Of a DNA stretch of 9,617 nt, positions 1 to 6,539 are shown piece after piece (the stretch's first letter is position 1; every line of letters starts with the position of its first letter). A program made the position numbers and the translations under genes. Under the pieces are notes generated by a model. That model ran no database searches. It was not told the DNA's origin and saw nothing but the letters and a program-made list of their open reading frames with translations. Origin of the DNA: Actinobacteria bacterium UBA7398 (GTDB taxonomy: Bacteria; Actinomycetota; Actinomycetes; Nanopelagicales; Nanopelagicaceae); the NCBI GenBank assembly GCA_002470135.1, contig DKNC01000016.1, positions 12,347 through 21,963 on the forward strand, given 5' to 3'.

Positions 1-69
1 GAAGATGTTGAACAACGCCGTAATTTTATCCAACGCAACGCTAAAGATGTTCGCTTCTTAGATATTTAA
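1..69 (+). CDS. gyrB: DNA gyrase subunit B, C-terminal end (partial)
   Basis: Frame 1 reads from the window edge to TAA at 67-69 and encodes 22 residues ending in FIQRNAKDVRFLDI, which is the typical carboxyl terminus of GyrB. The subunit supplies the ATPase and TOPRIM parts of gyrase, which introduces negative supercoils in the cytoplasm with GyrA. Only the tail is present, so no catalytic motif can be checked. The stop lies 23 bp before the gyrA start, so the two genes are very probably one operon. The identification rests on the match to the conserved tail together with the gyrA neighbour. Confidence 0.93.
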   Translation, partial: EDVEQRRNFIQRNAKDVRFLDI

Positions 70-81
70 ATAAACGAAACC

Positions 82-86
82 AGGAG
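82..86 (+). promoter_or_regulatory. Ribosome binding site of gyrA
   Basis: AGGAG lies 6 nt before a TTG codon at 93. This strong Shine-Dalgarno match decides the TTG start over the in-frame ATG at 150, which has no such site and would remove conserved N-terminal residues. Confidence 0.85.
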
Positions 87-92
87 AAAAAA

Positions 93-2561
93 TTGGAAGA
101 GCAAGCACCGGTTACTGATCGCGTAGAGGTAGTTGATCTACAAGTCGAGATGGCACGTTCCTATCTCGATTATGCGATGAGTGTTATCGTCGGTCGCGCG
201 CTCCCGGATATTCGAGATGGTTTAAAACCAGTCCATCGCCGAGTGCTTTACGCAATGTATGACGCTGGTTATCGCCCAGATAAGGGTTACTACAAATCTT
301 CACGCATCGTTGGTGACGTCATGGGTAATTACCATCCACACGGTGACGGCGCGATTTATGACACTTTAGTTCGGTTAGCGCAACATTGGTCGTTGCGTTA
401 CCCACTTGTTGATGGAAATGGAAACTTCGGATCGCCTGGAAATGATCCAGCCGCGGCAATGCGTTACACCGAAGCTCGGCTCGATCCACTCGCCATGGAA
501 ATCATGCGAGATATTGATGAAGACACGGTTGATTTTGTTTCTAATTACGACGGTAGATCACAAGAACCTGTTGTGCTTCCAAGTCGTTTTCCAAATTTAT
601 TAGTTAACGGATCTGCCGGAATTGCAGTTGGTATGGCTACTAATATTCCACCGCATAATCTGCGCGAAATTTGCGGTGCTGTGCAATGGGCTTTGGATAA
701 TCCAGATGCCACACCAGAAGATTCCTTAACTGCAATGCTCGGAATCGTTAAAGGTCCAGATTTTCCAACCAAAGGTTTAATTGTTGGCCGCAAAGGCATT
801 GAAGATGCCTACCGAACTGGTCGCGGTTCCATAATCATGCGCGCCGTTATTGAAGTTGAGGAGATTAATAAACGAACCTGTTTAGTTGTAACTGAACTCC
901 CATATCAAGTAAACCCTGATAATTTAGCGTTGAAAATTGCCGAACTGGTAAAAGATGGGAAAATCAAAGGAATTGCAGATGTTCGAGATGAAGGTAATGA
1001 ACGCCTTGGCCAACGCTTAGTAGTTGTGCTGCGCAACGATGCAGTTGCAAAAGTTGTAATTAATAATCTTTATAAACAAACCCAGTTACAGGATTCATTC
1101 GGAGCAAATATGTTGGCGCTGGTGGATGGCGTGCCACGAACCCTTAAATTAAATGAATTTGTCCGGTATTACATTGACCATCAAATCGAAGTTATTGTCC
1201 GTAGAACTAAATACCGATTAAGTGAAAAAGAAAAACGCGCACATATTTTAAGTGGTTATCTAAAAGCCTTAGATGCGCTAGATGTTGTAATCGCGCTGAT
1301 CCGCGCCAGCGCTAACTCTGATGCTGCGCGCGAAGGTTTAATGAAACTTCTTGAAGTTGATGAGATCCAAGCAAATGCAATTTTGGATATGCAACTTCGC
1401 CGCCTTGCGGCTTTAGAACGCCAAAAAATTATTGACGAATACGACAGTTTAATGTCCGACATTGTTGAATTAAATGAAATTTTGGTTAACCCAACCAAAC
1501 AACGTTCGATTATTAAAAACGAACTACTTGAACTTGCCGAGAAATATGGAGACGATCGTCGTACCCAAATTATCGTAGGTGACACTGATTTATCAGTCGA
1601 AGACTTAATCCCAGACCAGGATGTAGTGGTAACTATTACGCGCGGGGGTTATTCAAAACGAACCAAAGCTGACGCATACCGAGCCCAAAAACGCGGCGGT
1701 AAAGGTGTTCGTGGCGCTGCATTAAAACAAGATGACATTGTTGAACATTTTTTCACCGCGTCAACCCATGATTGGTTGCTCTTCTTAACAAACCAAGGCC
1801 GGGTCTATCGTGCAAAAGTTCATGAATTACCGGACGCCGGTAGAGATGCTCGTGGTCAACATGTCGCGAATTTATTAGCGTTCAAACCAGGCGAGACCAT
1901 CGCATCTGTAATTGGAATTAGAGATTATCAATCGCTACCGCATTTAGTTATCGCTACCAGAAGTGGTGTTGTTAAAAAAAGTCCGTTGGTTGAATATGAC
2001 TCAAATCGGACCGGCGGACTTATTGCTATTTCACTTCGAGAAGGCGATGAAGTCGTATCTGCTTCGGCAATTACTTCATCCGATGAAATTTTATTAATCT
2101 CACGAAAAGGTATGGCACTTCGTTTTACCGCAGATGATGATTCGTTGCGGCCAATGGGACGTTCTGCAACTGGTGTAATTGGAATGAAGTTCCGAAAAGA
2201 CGACGAATTATTAACAATGGTTTCGATTCCAAAAAACACCGAAGACGCAAAACAATATGTATTAACCGCTACAGATGGCGGATTTGGGAAACGAACTCCA
2301 CTTGCTGAATACCGTTCTCAAGGGCGTGGCGGAATAGGTGTAAAAGCCGCAAAAATTGATGAAGGCTCGCGCGGTATTTTAGTTGGAGCTTTAATTGTTA
2401 ATGAAACTGATGAAATTTTAGCAATCACATCAAGTGGCAGCGTTATGCGAACTGAAGTTTCACAAGTACGTGAAACCGGTCGCGACACAATGGGAGTTCG
2501 TTTGGTGAATTTAAATGATGGGATAACTGTCGTTTCGTTAACCAAAGTAAGCGAGGAATAA
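93..2561 (+). CDS. gyrA: DNA gyrase subunit A
   Basis: This is the 822-residue DNA breakage-reunion subunit of gyrase, an A2B2 type II topoisomerase that introduces negative supercoils. The N-terminal winged-helix/tower region carries the conserved ALPDIRDGLKPVHRR block (36-50), the HPHGD motif (81-85) and the catalytic tyrosine Tyr125 in RYTEARL. A coiled-coil region around 365-490 is followed by the C-terminal beta-pinwheel, with a GyrA box (QKRGGKG, 532-538) that marks gyrase rather than topoisomerase IV. Length is normal for the family. Start is TTG with a good ribosome binding site. In the quinolone-resistance region the residue equivalent to E. coli Ser83 is Gly86, while Asp90 (E. coli Asp87) is kept. 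The actinobacterial DUF3566 gene often found after gyrA is missing, and no clear terminator follows. Confidence 0.98.
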   Translation: MEEQAPVTDRVEVVDLQVEMARSYLDYAMSVIVGRALPDIRDGLKPVHRRVLYAMYDAGYRPDKGYYKSSRIVGDVMGNYHPHGDGAIYDTLVRLAQHWSLRYPLVDGNGNFGSPGNDPAAAMRYTEARLDPLAMEIMRDIDEDTVDFVSNYDGRSQEPVVLPSRFPNLLVNGSAGIAVGMATNIPPHNLREICGAVQWALDNPDATPEDSLTAMLGIVKGPDFPTKGLIVGRKGIEDAYRTGRGSIIMRAVIEVEEINKRTCLVVTELPYQVNPDNLALKIAELVKDGKIKGIADVRDEGNERLGQRLVVVLRNDAVAKVVINNLYKQTQLQDSFGANMLALVDGVPRTLKLNEFVRYYIDHQIEVIVRRTKYRLSEKEKRAHILSGYLKALDALDVVIALIRASANSDAAREGLMKLLEVDEIQANAILDMQLRRLAALERQKIIDEYDSLMSDIVELNEILVNPTKQRSIIKNELLELAEKYGDDRRTQIIVGDTDLSVEDLIPDQDVVVTITRGGYSKRTKADAYRAQKRGGKGVRGAALKQDDIVEHFFTASTHDWLLFLTNQGRVYRAKVHELPDAGRDARGQHVANLLAFKPGETIASVIGIRDYQSLPHLVIATRSGVVKKSPLVEYDSNRTGGLIAISLREGDEVVSASAITSSDEILLISRKGMALRFTADDDSLRPMGRSATGVIGMKFRKDDELLTMVSIPKNTEDAKQYVLTATDGGFGKRTPLAEYRSQGRGGIGVKAAKIDEGSRGILVGALIVNETDEILAITSSGSVMRTEVSQVRETGRDTMGVRLVNLNDGITVVSLTKVSEE

Positions 2562-2568
2562 CGGATTT

Positions 2569-2597
2569 TTGGTCGCTACCAATTGTTCGGGTAATCT
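2569..2597 (+). promoter_or_regulatory. Probable stable-RNA promoter for tRNA-Ile
   Basis: TTGGTC (2569-2574) and TAATCT (2592-2597) are separated by 17 bp, close to sigma-70/SigA spacing. The bases after the -10 (TGCGCCTCGC) are GC-rich, the type of discriminator known from stringently controlled rRNA and tRNA promoters. A start near 2604 would leave about 30 nt of leader, which contains a small hairpin (CTGAT 2609-2613 with GTCAG 2618-2622, one wobble pair). It lies directly after the gyrA stop. The promoter is inferred from pattern only. Confidence 0.55.
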
Positions 2598-2633
2598 TGC
2601 GCCTCGCACTGATCTAGGTCAGGGCGAAAAGAA

Positions 2634-2708
2634 GGGCCTATAGCTCAGCCTGGTTAGAGCGCTTCCCTGATAAGGAAGAGGTCAGTGGTTCGAGTCCACT
2701 TAGGCCCA
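2634..2708 (+). tRNA. tRNA-Ile (anticodon GAT)
   Basis: The cloverleaf folds fully: acceptor GGGCCTA (2634-2640) pairs with TAGGCCC (2701-2707), followed by discriminator A2708; D-stem GCTC/GAGC; anticodon stem CTTCC/GGAAG with loop CTGATAA, anticodon GAT at 2669-2671; T-stem AGTGG/CCACT with loop TTCGAGT. CCA is not encoded (the next bases are CAC), so it must be added by nucleotidyltransferase after 3' trimming. The tRNA-Ile then tRNA-Ala pair after gyrA is the usual actinobacterial arrangement. Confidence 0.97.
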
Positions 2709-2726
2709 CACTCGTTAACTGCGAGG

Positions 2727-2760
2727 TTTCTTAGGATTTGCATTTTAAACTCCTACGAAA
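2727..2760 (+). repeat. Inverted repeat (hairpin) in the tRNA-Ile/tRNA-Ala spacer
   Basis: TTTC (2727-2730) with GAAA (2757-2760), TAGGA (2732-2736) with TCCTA (2751-2755), and TTT (2737-2739) with AAA (2747-2749) form an imperfect 12-bp stem with one mismatch, one bulged C and a loop of about 7 nt. There is no following T-run, so it does not look like an intrinsic terminator. It could be a processing signal in a two-tRNA transcript. A weak promoter-like pair (TTGCAT 2738-2743, TAGTTT 2761-2766, 17 bp apart) overlaps it and could serve tRNA-Ala separately. Confidence 0.4.
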
Positions 2761-2794
2761 TAGTTTTGCCGAACGCAAGTACTTAATGCAGTTT

Positions 2795-2867
2795 GGGGAC
2801 CTAGCTCAATTGGTAGAGCACCGCCTTTGCAAGGCGGGGGTTAGGGGTTCGATTCCCCTGGTCTCCA
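2795..2867 (+). tRNA. tRNA-Ala (anticodon TGC)
   Basis: The cloverleaf is complete: acceptor GGGGACC (2795-2801) pairs with GGTCTCC (2860-2866) and includes the G3-U70 wobble that identifies alanine tRNAs to AlaRS; discriminator A2867; D-stem GCTC/GAGC; anticodon stem CCGCC/GGCGG, loop TTTGCAA with TGC at 2828-2830; T-stem AGGGG/CCCCT with loop TTCGATT. CCA is not encoded. The mature 3' end is separated by one base from the GTG start of the following gene. Confidence 0.97.
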
Positions 2868-2868
2868 C

Positions 2869-3393
2869 GTGACTAATACACCAAACACAAAAGCAACTTT
2901 GCACACCAATAAAGGTGACATTGTTGTTGATTTATTTCCCAACCATGCACCAAAAACCGTAGCTAATTTTGTCGAGCTAGCTAGTGGTTCTCGCGAATGG
3001 GTAGATCCACGAACCGGATATAAAACTTCAGAAAAACTTTATGACGGCACAGTTTTTCATCGCGTTATTAAAGGTTTCATGATTCAAGGTGGCGATCCAC
3101 TTGGTCAAGGAACTGGTGGACCAGGTTATAAATTTGCTGATGAATTTCACCCAGAATTAAATTTTGATCGCCCATACTTATTAGCAATGGCCAATAGCGG
3201 CCCCGGAACCAACGGCTCACAATTCTTTATCACAGTTGCCCCAACCGCTTGGTTGAACCGCAAACACAGCATATTTGGCGAAGTCACCGATGTTGCAAGC
3301 CAAGCGATTGTTGACGCCATCGCTACTACCGCAACTGGCGCACAAGATCGACCAATCGAAGCGGTAAAGATTAATTCTGTTTCACTAAGTTAA
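2869..3393 (+). CDS. ppiA: Cyclophilin-type peptidyl-prolyl cis-trans isomerase
   Basis: The 174-residue product is a single cyclophilin domain that catalyses cis-trans isomerisation of Xaa-Pro bonds. Visible active-site elements are FHRVIKGFMIQGG (63-75, with Arg65 and Gln73), the MANSGPGTNGSQFF block (107-120) and WLNRKHSIFGEV (128-139, with Trp128 and His133). There is no signal peptide or membrane segment, so it should be cytoplasmic. The gene sits after gyrA-tRNA-Ile-tRNA-Ala as in mycobacteria. The start is GTG at 2869, the only one available upstream of the first conserved strand because an in-frame TAG lies at 2842 inside the tRNA; the N-terminus resembles the mycobacterial homologue. 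There is no Shine-Dalgarno site, and the start falls one base after tRNA-Ala. The next gene starts 2 bp after the stop. Confidence 0.95.
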   Translation: MTNTPNTKATLHTNKGDIVVDLFPNHAPKTVANFVELASGSREWVDPRTGYKTSEKLYDGTVFHRVIKGFMIQGGDPLGQGTGGPGYKFADEFHPELNFDRPYLLAMANSGPGTNGSQFFITVAPTAWLNRKHSIFGEVTDVASQAIVDAIATTATGAQDRPIEAVKINSVSLS

Positions 3394-3395
3394 TT

Positions 3396-3953
3396 TTGTT
3401 ATTTAACAACGTGAAACGATTTGCAACAGATTCGTTAACAAATTTAATCCTTGTAATTATTGCTGGCAGCTATTTATTGCAAATGATTATTCCCGGGTAT
3501 GAAGCCGCATTGTTATTAGCTAAAGATCCAGTTCTAAGCGGCGAGTACTACCGAATTCTTACCGTTGCCCTATTACATGGCGGACTACTTCACTTAGGTT
3601 TCAACCTTTACTCACTACATTTGTTGGGCTCGCCAGTTGAAGCATTTTTCGGTAAAAGTCGCTACCTTGCGATTTTCATCGGATCACTAATAGCCGCCTC
3701 AATAACTTCAATCATATTTAACCCACCTTATGTTTATTCAATCGGAGCCTCTGGTGCGATCTTCGGGTTATTTGGCGCGCTTGCAGTCGGTGGAAAACGA
3801 ATGGGCGTAGATTTCCGAAGCATTGGGACAATTGTGGTAATTAACTTTGCACTCGGATTTATGATGAGCGGAATTGATTGGCATGCACACCTAGGCGGCT
3901 TGTTTGGCGGCGCAGCAGTAACTTGGCTTTTACAGAACACGAGAAAGCGCTAA
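3396..3953 (+). CDS. Rhomboid family intramembrane serine protease
   Basis: The product (185 residues) is an intramembrane serine protease of the rhomboid family, which cleaves transmembrane helices of substrate proteins. About six membrane segments are apparent (near 15-33, 53-76, 89-109, 113-132, 143-159, 162-179). The catalytic dyad is Ser119 in GASG (117-120) and His165 in HAHLGG (163-168); HLGFN (66-70) supplies the conserved His and Asn of the second segment. The substrate cannot be told. The gene is probably co-transcribed with ppiA. The start is uncertain: TTG at 3396, 2 bp after the ppiA stop, or GTG at 3411; neither has a ribosome binding site, so translational coupling is likely. 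It converges with crgA. Confidence 0.92.
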   Translation: MLFNNVKRFATDSLTNLILVIIAGSYLLQMIIPGYEAALLLAKDPVLSGEYYRILTVALLHGGLLHLGFNLYSLHLLGSPVEAFFGKSRYLAIFIGSLIAASITSIIFNPPYVYSIGASGAIFGLFGALAVGGKRMGVDFRSIGTIVVINFALGFMMSGIDWHAHLGGLFGGAAVTWLLQNTRKR

Positions 3954-3956
3954 AAG

Positions 3957-3987
3957 TTATACACAGCTTTATCCACACTGTGGAGAA
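3957..3987 (+). promoter_or_regulatory. Cluster of DnaA-box-like 9-mers
   Basis: TTATACACA (3957-3965) and TTATCCACA (3969-3977) both fit the DnaA-box consensus TTWTNCACA and are identical to the E. coli oriC R2 and R1 boxes. They are in direct orientation 12 bp apart, about one helical turn. A third, weaker site, TTCTCCACA, is on the minus strand at 3979-3987 and creates a CCACA-C-TGTGG palindrome with the second. The cluster is in the gap between two convergent stops, so it is unlikely to be a promoter operator. A role in DnaA binding is inferred. Confidence 0.6.
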
Positions 3988-4003
3988 TTACAACAGTGTA
4001 ATT
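3986..4003 (+). repeat. AT-rich inverted repeat between convergent genes
   Basis: AATTACA (3986-3992) and TGTAATT (3997-4003) are perfect 7-bp arms around ACAG, followed by AT-rich sequence up to the crgA stop. The stem is weak in GC and lacks a clear T-tract on either strand, so a terminator role for the rhomboid and crgA transcripts is possible but not convincing. It overlaps the last bases of the third DnaA-like box. Confidence 0.45.
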
Positions 4004-4015
4004 AATAAATAGGTA

Positions 4016-4276
4016 TTAGCGCCATTTAGTGGCGAGCGAGAATCCAACGCCAATAAATGCAAAACCGACCAACATGTTCCAAGCGCCGATATTAGGAATC
4101 GGGTAGGCGGTCTGCGAGATGTAGAAGACCACAATCCAAAGCAATCCAAGCAAAAAGGCGGCGACCATTACAGGGGCTAACCAAGCTGGGCTTTCGACCG
4201 GACCAGATTCCTGTTCCAATATCTCAGCTGGAATGTAGTTATCTTTCTTCTTCTTGCGGACTTTTGATGTAGGCAT
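4016..4276 (-). CDS. crgA: Cell division protein CrgA
   Basis: The 86-residue protein matches CrgA, the small actinobacterial membrane protein that helps assemble the division machinery (in mycobacteria it contacts FtsZ and the septal synthesis proteins). It has a basic N-terminus (MPTSKVRKKKK), two membrane segments (about 32-54 and 66-83) joined by a short loop, and the family-like tail near GFAFIGVGFSLATKW. Length is typical. The location near pabA/trpG and pknB is the conserved one. The ATG at 4276 has no Shine-Dalgarno site, but TAATCT lies exactly 6 nt upstream, suggesting a leaderless mRNA. It diverges from pabA and converges with the rhomboid gene. Confidence 0.92.
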   Translation of the reverse strand: MPTSKVRKKKKDNYIPAEILEQESGPVESPAWLAPVMVAAFLLGLLWIVVFYISQTAYPIPNIGAWNMLVGFAFIGVGFSLATKWR

Positions 4277-4282
4277 GGGCTC

Positions 4283-4288
4283 AGATTA
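4283..4288 (-). promoter_or_regulatory. Probable -10 element of crgA, leaderless start
   Basis: On the minus strand TAATCT, fitting the actinobacterial TANNNT pattern, ends 6 nt before the crgA ATG, so transcription would begin at or next to the start codon. No good -35 is seen. The same spacing occurs before pheA and serS. Confidence 0.5.
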
Positions 4289-4306
4289 CACCTGAATCTT
4301 TAGATT
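4283..4306. repeat. Three short AGATT/AATCT repeats in the crgA-pabA divergent region
   Basis: AGATT at 4283-4287, AATCT at 4295-4299 and AGATT at 4302-4306 alternate in orientation. The last two form a short inverted repeat with a 2-nt centre, and the first overlaps the crgA -10. They could form an operator shared by crgA and pabA, or be chance in AT-rich DNA. Confidence 0.25.
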
Positions 4307-4334
4307 TGGGTAGCGGGAGTAGTTAGAAATAGCC

Positions 4335-4342
4335 AGAAAGGG
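4335..4342 (+). promoter_or_regulatory. Ribosome binding site of pabA
   Basis: AGAAAGGG resembles the extended anti-16S sequence and ends 5 nt before ATG at 4348. This favours 4348 over the GTG at 4342, which lies within the site. Confidence 0.75.
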
Positions 4343-4347
4343 TGCAA

Positions 4348-4971
4348 ATGAAGATATTGGTTGTAAATAACTTCGACTCATTTGTATTTAACCTGGTCGA
4401 CTACTTAAAACGTTTAGGTGCTGATTGCACTGTTTTGAATAACGATCAAATTAATATCTCTGAAATCGAAAATTACAACGGAGTCTTAATCTCTCCAGGC
4501 CCGGGAACCCCAGAAGGCGCCGGAGTAAGCATCGATGTTGTAAAAAAATGCGCTGAATTGAGAAAACCACTTCTTGGTGTTTGTTTAGGCCATCAGGCAA
4601 TCGGAGTTGCGTTCGGCGGGATTGTGGAACGTGCACCGGAGTTGTTGCACGGAAAAACTTCGGAAGTAACCCATAACAATGTGGGCGTGCTCCAAAACAT
4701 TGCTTCACCTTTTACCGCTACCAGGTATCACTCGTTGATAATTAAAAGTAATCCGTTACCGCAAGAATTAGAAGTTACTGCAAAAAGTGAATCCGGAATA
4801 ATTATGGCGATAAAACATAGAACGCTCCCAATAGAGGGTGTGCAATTTCACCCAGAGGCAATTTTAACCGAACACGGTTATCAAATCATGGGCAATTGGT
4901 TACTCCAATGTGGTGATCAAGACGCAAGAAAAAGATCTGAAGGCTTTAATCCAATAGTTGCAAGAGGTTAG
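4348..4971 (+). CDS. pabA: Glutamine amidotransferase of aminodeoxychorismate/anthranilate synthase
   Basis: This 207-residue class I glutamine amidotransferase releases ammonia from glutamine for the chorismate-using partner subunit (PabB for folate, TrpE for tryptophan). The triad is visible: Cys79 in GVCLGHQ, His168 and Glu170 in GVQFHPE; the oxyanion loop SPGPGTP spans 49-55. It starts MKILVVNNFDSFVFNLVDYL, very like the mycobacterial TrpG located beside pknB. Neither pabB nor trpE is in the window, so it may serve both pathways, and the symbol trpG would be equally fair. Its TAG overlaps the pknB stop codon on the other strand. The C-terminal 20 residues or so after the amidotransferase core look family-specific and of unclear role. 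Confidence 0.93.
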   Translation: MKILVVNNFDSFVFNLVDYLKRLGADCTVLNNDQINISEIENYNGVLISPGPGTPEGAGVSIDVVKKCAELRKPLLGVCLGHQAIGVAFGGIVERAPELLHGKTSEVTHNNVGVLQNIASPFTATRYHSLIIKSNPLPQELEVTAKSESGIIMAIKHRTLPIEGVQFHPEAILTEHGYQIMGNWLLQCGDQDARKRSEGFNPIVARG

Positions 4972-6539
4972 TTTGTAGCCGCTCTATTAATCGTGATAGT
5001 TACTGAACTTCCAATCGTTTTTACTAGCCCAGCATCAGGTGCCTGCGCCAACACAACGCCAACTGGTTGGCTCGCATCGATAGCATCAACAATTTTTACC
5101 AGGAATCCAGCCTGGGTTAATAATGTACGGGCTTGAATTTCGCTAACCCCAACAAGATTTGGAACTTGTACATTTCCGCTCGCAATATCAAGAACCACAC
5201 CGCTACCAGCCCTAACGCTCTCCCCAGATTTTGGCGCCACACTTAAAACTGTGCCAGGCGCTTGTTCTGAATCAACTGGGTTTGTTCGCAATATAACTAA
5301 ACCGGATTGAACTAAAAGTATCCGAGCTTCTTCAAGTGATTTTCCGATTAAACCAACTGGAACAATGGCATCACCTGGGCCATCAGATAACGTCAACGTA
5401 ACGCTGCTTCCAGCCGAAACTTTAGAAGTCGCCAATGGCAGTTGTGAAACCACGCGATCTGTTGGGATTCTAGGATCGTGTGCACGATTAATTGTGATTG
5501 TGAAACCAACTAATAATTCGCGCGCTTGCGCTTCAGTTAAACCCACTACGTTTGGCAGACCAGCGCTTAATGATGAGTTAGTTTTAGAAAATATAGTGAA
5601 GTTCGCAATTACACCTAACCCCAACAAAATTGCGGAAATAGTTGCAACCACCTTTAATCGCTTGGCGGGCTTTTTAGTTCTTGGGATTTCCCGAGTGATT
5701 GCTTCGCCGCGAGCTAACCGCTTTAAATCATCCAACATCGCGATTGCACTTTGATATCGATCATCTGGATTCTTTGCTAGCGCAACTGAAATAAAGTTGT
5801 CAACCATCGAATTTAGAGTTGGCTGTAATTGGGTTGCGGGAGTAACCACACCCGAAACATGTTGGTAAGCAATTGCTACAGGTGTATCGCCGGTAAATGG
5901 CGGTTTGCCAGAGATTAATTCGTAAAAAAGACAGCCAACTGAATATAAATCGCTTCTGGAGTCAGCTTGGTCGCCAATTGCTTGTTCGGGTGAAAGGTAT
6001 TGCGCAGTTCCCACAACATTCCAAGTGCTAGTCATGGTTGCGCCGACATCATCGAGCGCTCTTGCGATACCAAAATCCATCACTTTGACTGCACCTGATT
6101 TAGTTAGCATGATGTTTCCCGGCTTTATATCGCGATGGATTATTCCGTGTTGGTGCGAATAATCTAAAGCTGCCAAAATTCCTTCTGTTATCTCAATCGC
6201 CCTCTCAAACGAGAGCCGATCACCGTTCTGCAAGATGGCGCGCAAAGTATGGCCTTTTACATATTCCATAACTATGTAAGAAGTATTCTGGGTTTCATTA
6301 ACTTCTTCGCCTGAGTCAAATACTGAAACTATCCCGGGGTGGTTTAACCCAGCCGCAGCTAACGCTTCTTTTTTAAACCGAGCGATAAAAGATGGGTCGC
6401 GTGCTAAATCACTTCGCAATATTTTTACCGCGACTTGCCTTGATAATCTTTTATCTTCAGCAATATATACATCAGCCATACCGCCAGTACCGATCATTTC
6501 ACCTAATTCGTAACGGTTACCTAAAAGTTTTTTATTCAT
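4968..6539 (-). CDS. pknB: PASTA-domain serine/threonine protein kinase PknB
   Basis: The 523-residue membrane kinase phosphorylates Ser/Thr in proteins of cell-wall synthesis and division and is thought to sense muropeptides or lipid II. Order: Hanks kinase domain (about 10-275) with glycine loop GTGGMADVY, Lys39 in VAVK, HRDIKPGN (catalytic Asp137) and DFG (155-157); activation-loop threonines Thr170 and Thr172 align with M. tuberculosis Thr171/Thr173; a short basic juxtamembrane stretch; one membrane helix (about 297-317); three external PASTA repeats (about 327-386, 391-454, 458-519). M. tuberculosis PknB is 626 aa with four PASTA repeats, so this one is short. The start is ATG at 6539, overlapping the pstP stop, not the longer upstream option, since the family begins just before the RYELGE-like strand. 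It converges with pabA. Confidence 0.96.
   Translation of the reverse strand: MNKKLLGNRYELGEMIGTGGMADVYIAEDKRLSRQVAVKILRSDLARDPSFIARFKKEALAAAGLNHPGIVSVFDSGEEVNETQNTSYIVMEYVKGHTLRAILQNGDRLSFERAIEITEGILAALDYSHQHGIIHRDIKPGNIMLTKSGAVKVMDFGIARALDDVGATMTSTWNVVGTAQYLSPEQAIGDQADSRSDLYSVGCLFYELISGKPPFTGDTPVAIAYQHVSGVVTPATQLQPTLNSMVDNFISVALAKNPDDRYQSAIAMLDDLKRLARGEAITREIPRTKKPAKRLKVVATISAILLGLGVIANFTIFSKTNSSLSAGLPNVVGLTEAQARELLVGFTITINRAHDPRIPTDRVVSQLPLATSKVSAGSSVTLTLSDGPGDAIVPVGLIGKSLEEARILLVQSGLVILRTNPVDSEQAPGTVLSVAPKSGESVRAGSGVVLDIASGNVQVPNLVGVSEIQARTLLTQAGFLVKIVDAIDASQPVGVVLAQAPDAGLVKTIGSSVTITINRAATN

Noticed and set aside
1256..1585. Minus-strand open frames inside gyrA
   Set aside because: They are shadow frames of a strongly conserved gene, with no start signals or recognisable motifs.
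1968..1982. A7 run in gyrA as a possible programmed frameshift site
   Set aside because: The frame continues through the conserved beta-pinwheel to a normal length, and similar A-runs occur in other intact genes here (pabA, pheA).
3986..4003. Inverted repeat as a firm intrinsic terminator
   Set aside because: The stem has almost no GC and no T-tract follows on either strand; kept only as a repeat feature.
5365..5754. Plus-strand 129-codon open frame within pknB
   Set aside because: It is antisense to the PASTA and membrane region, has no ribosome binding site and no family features.
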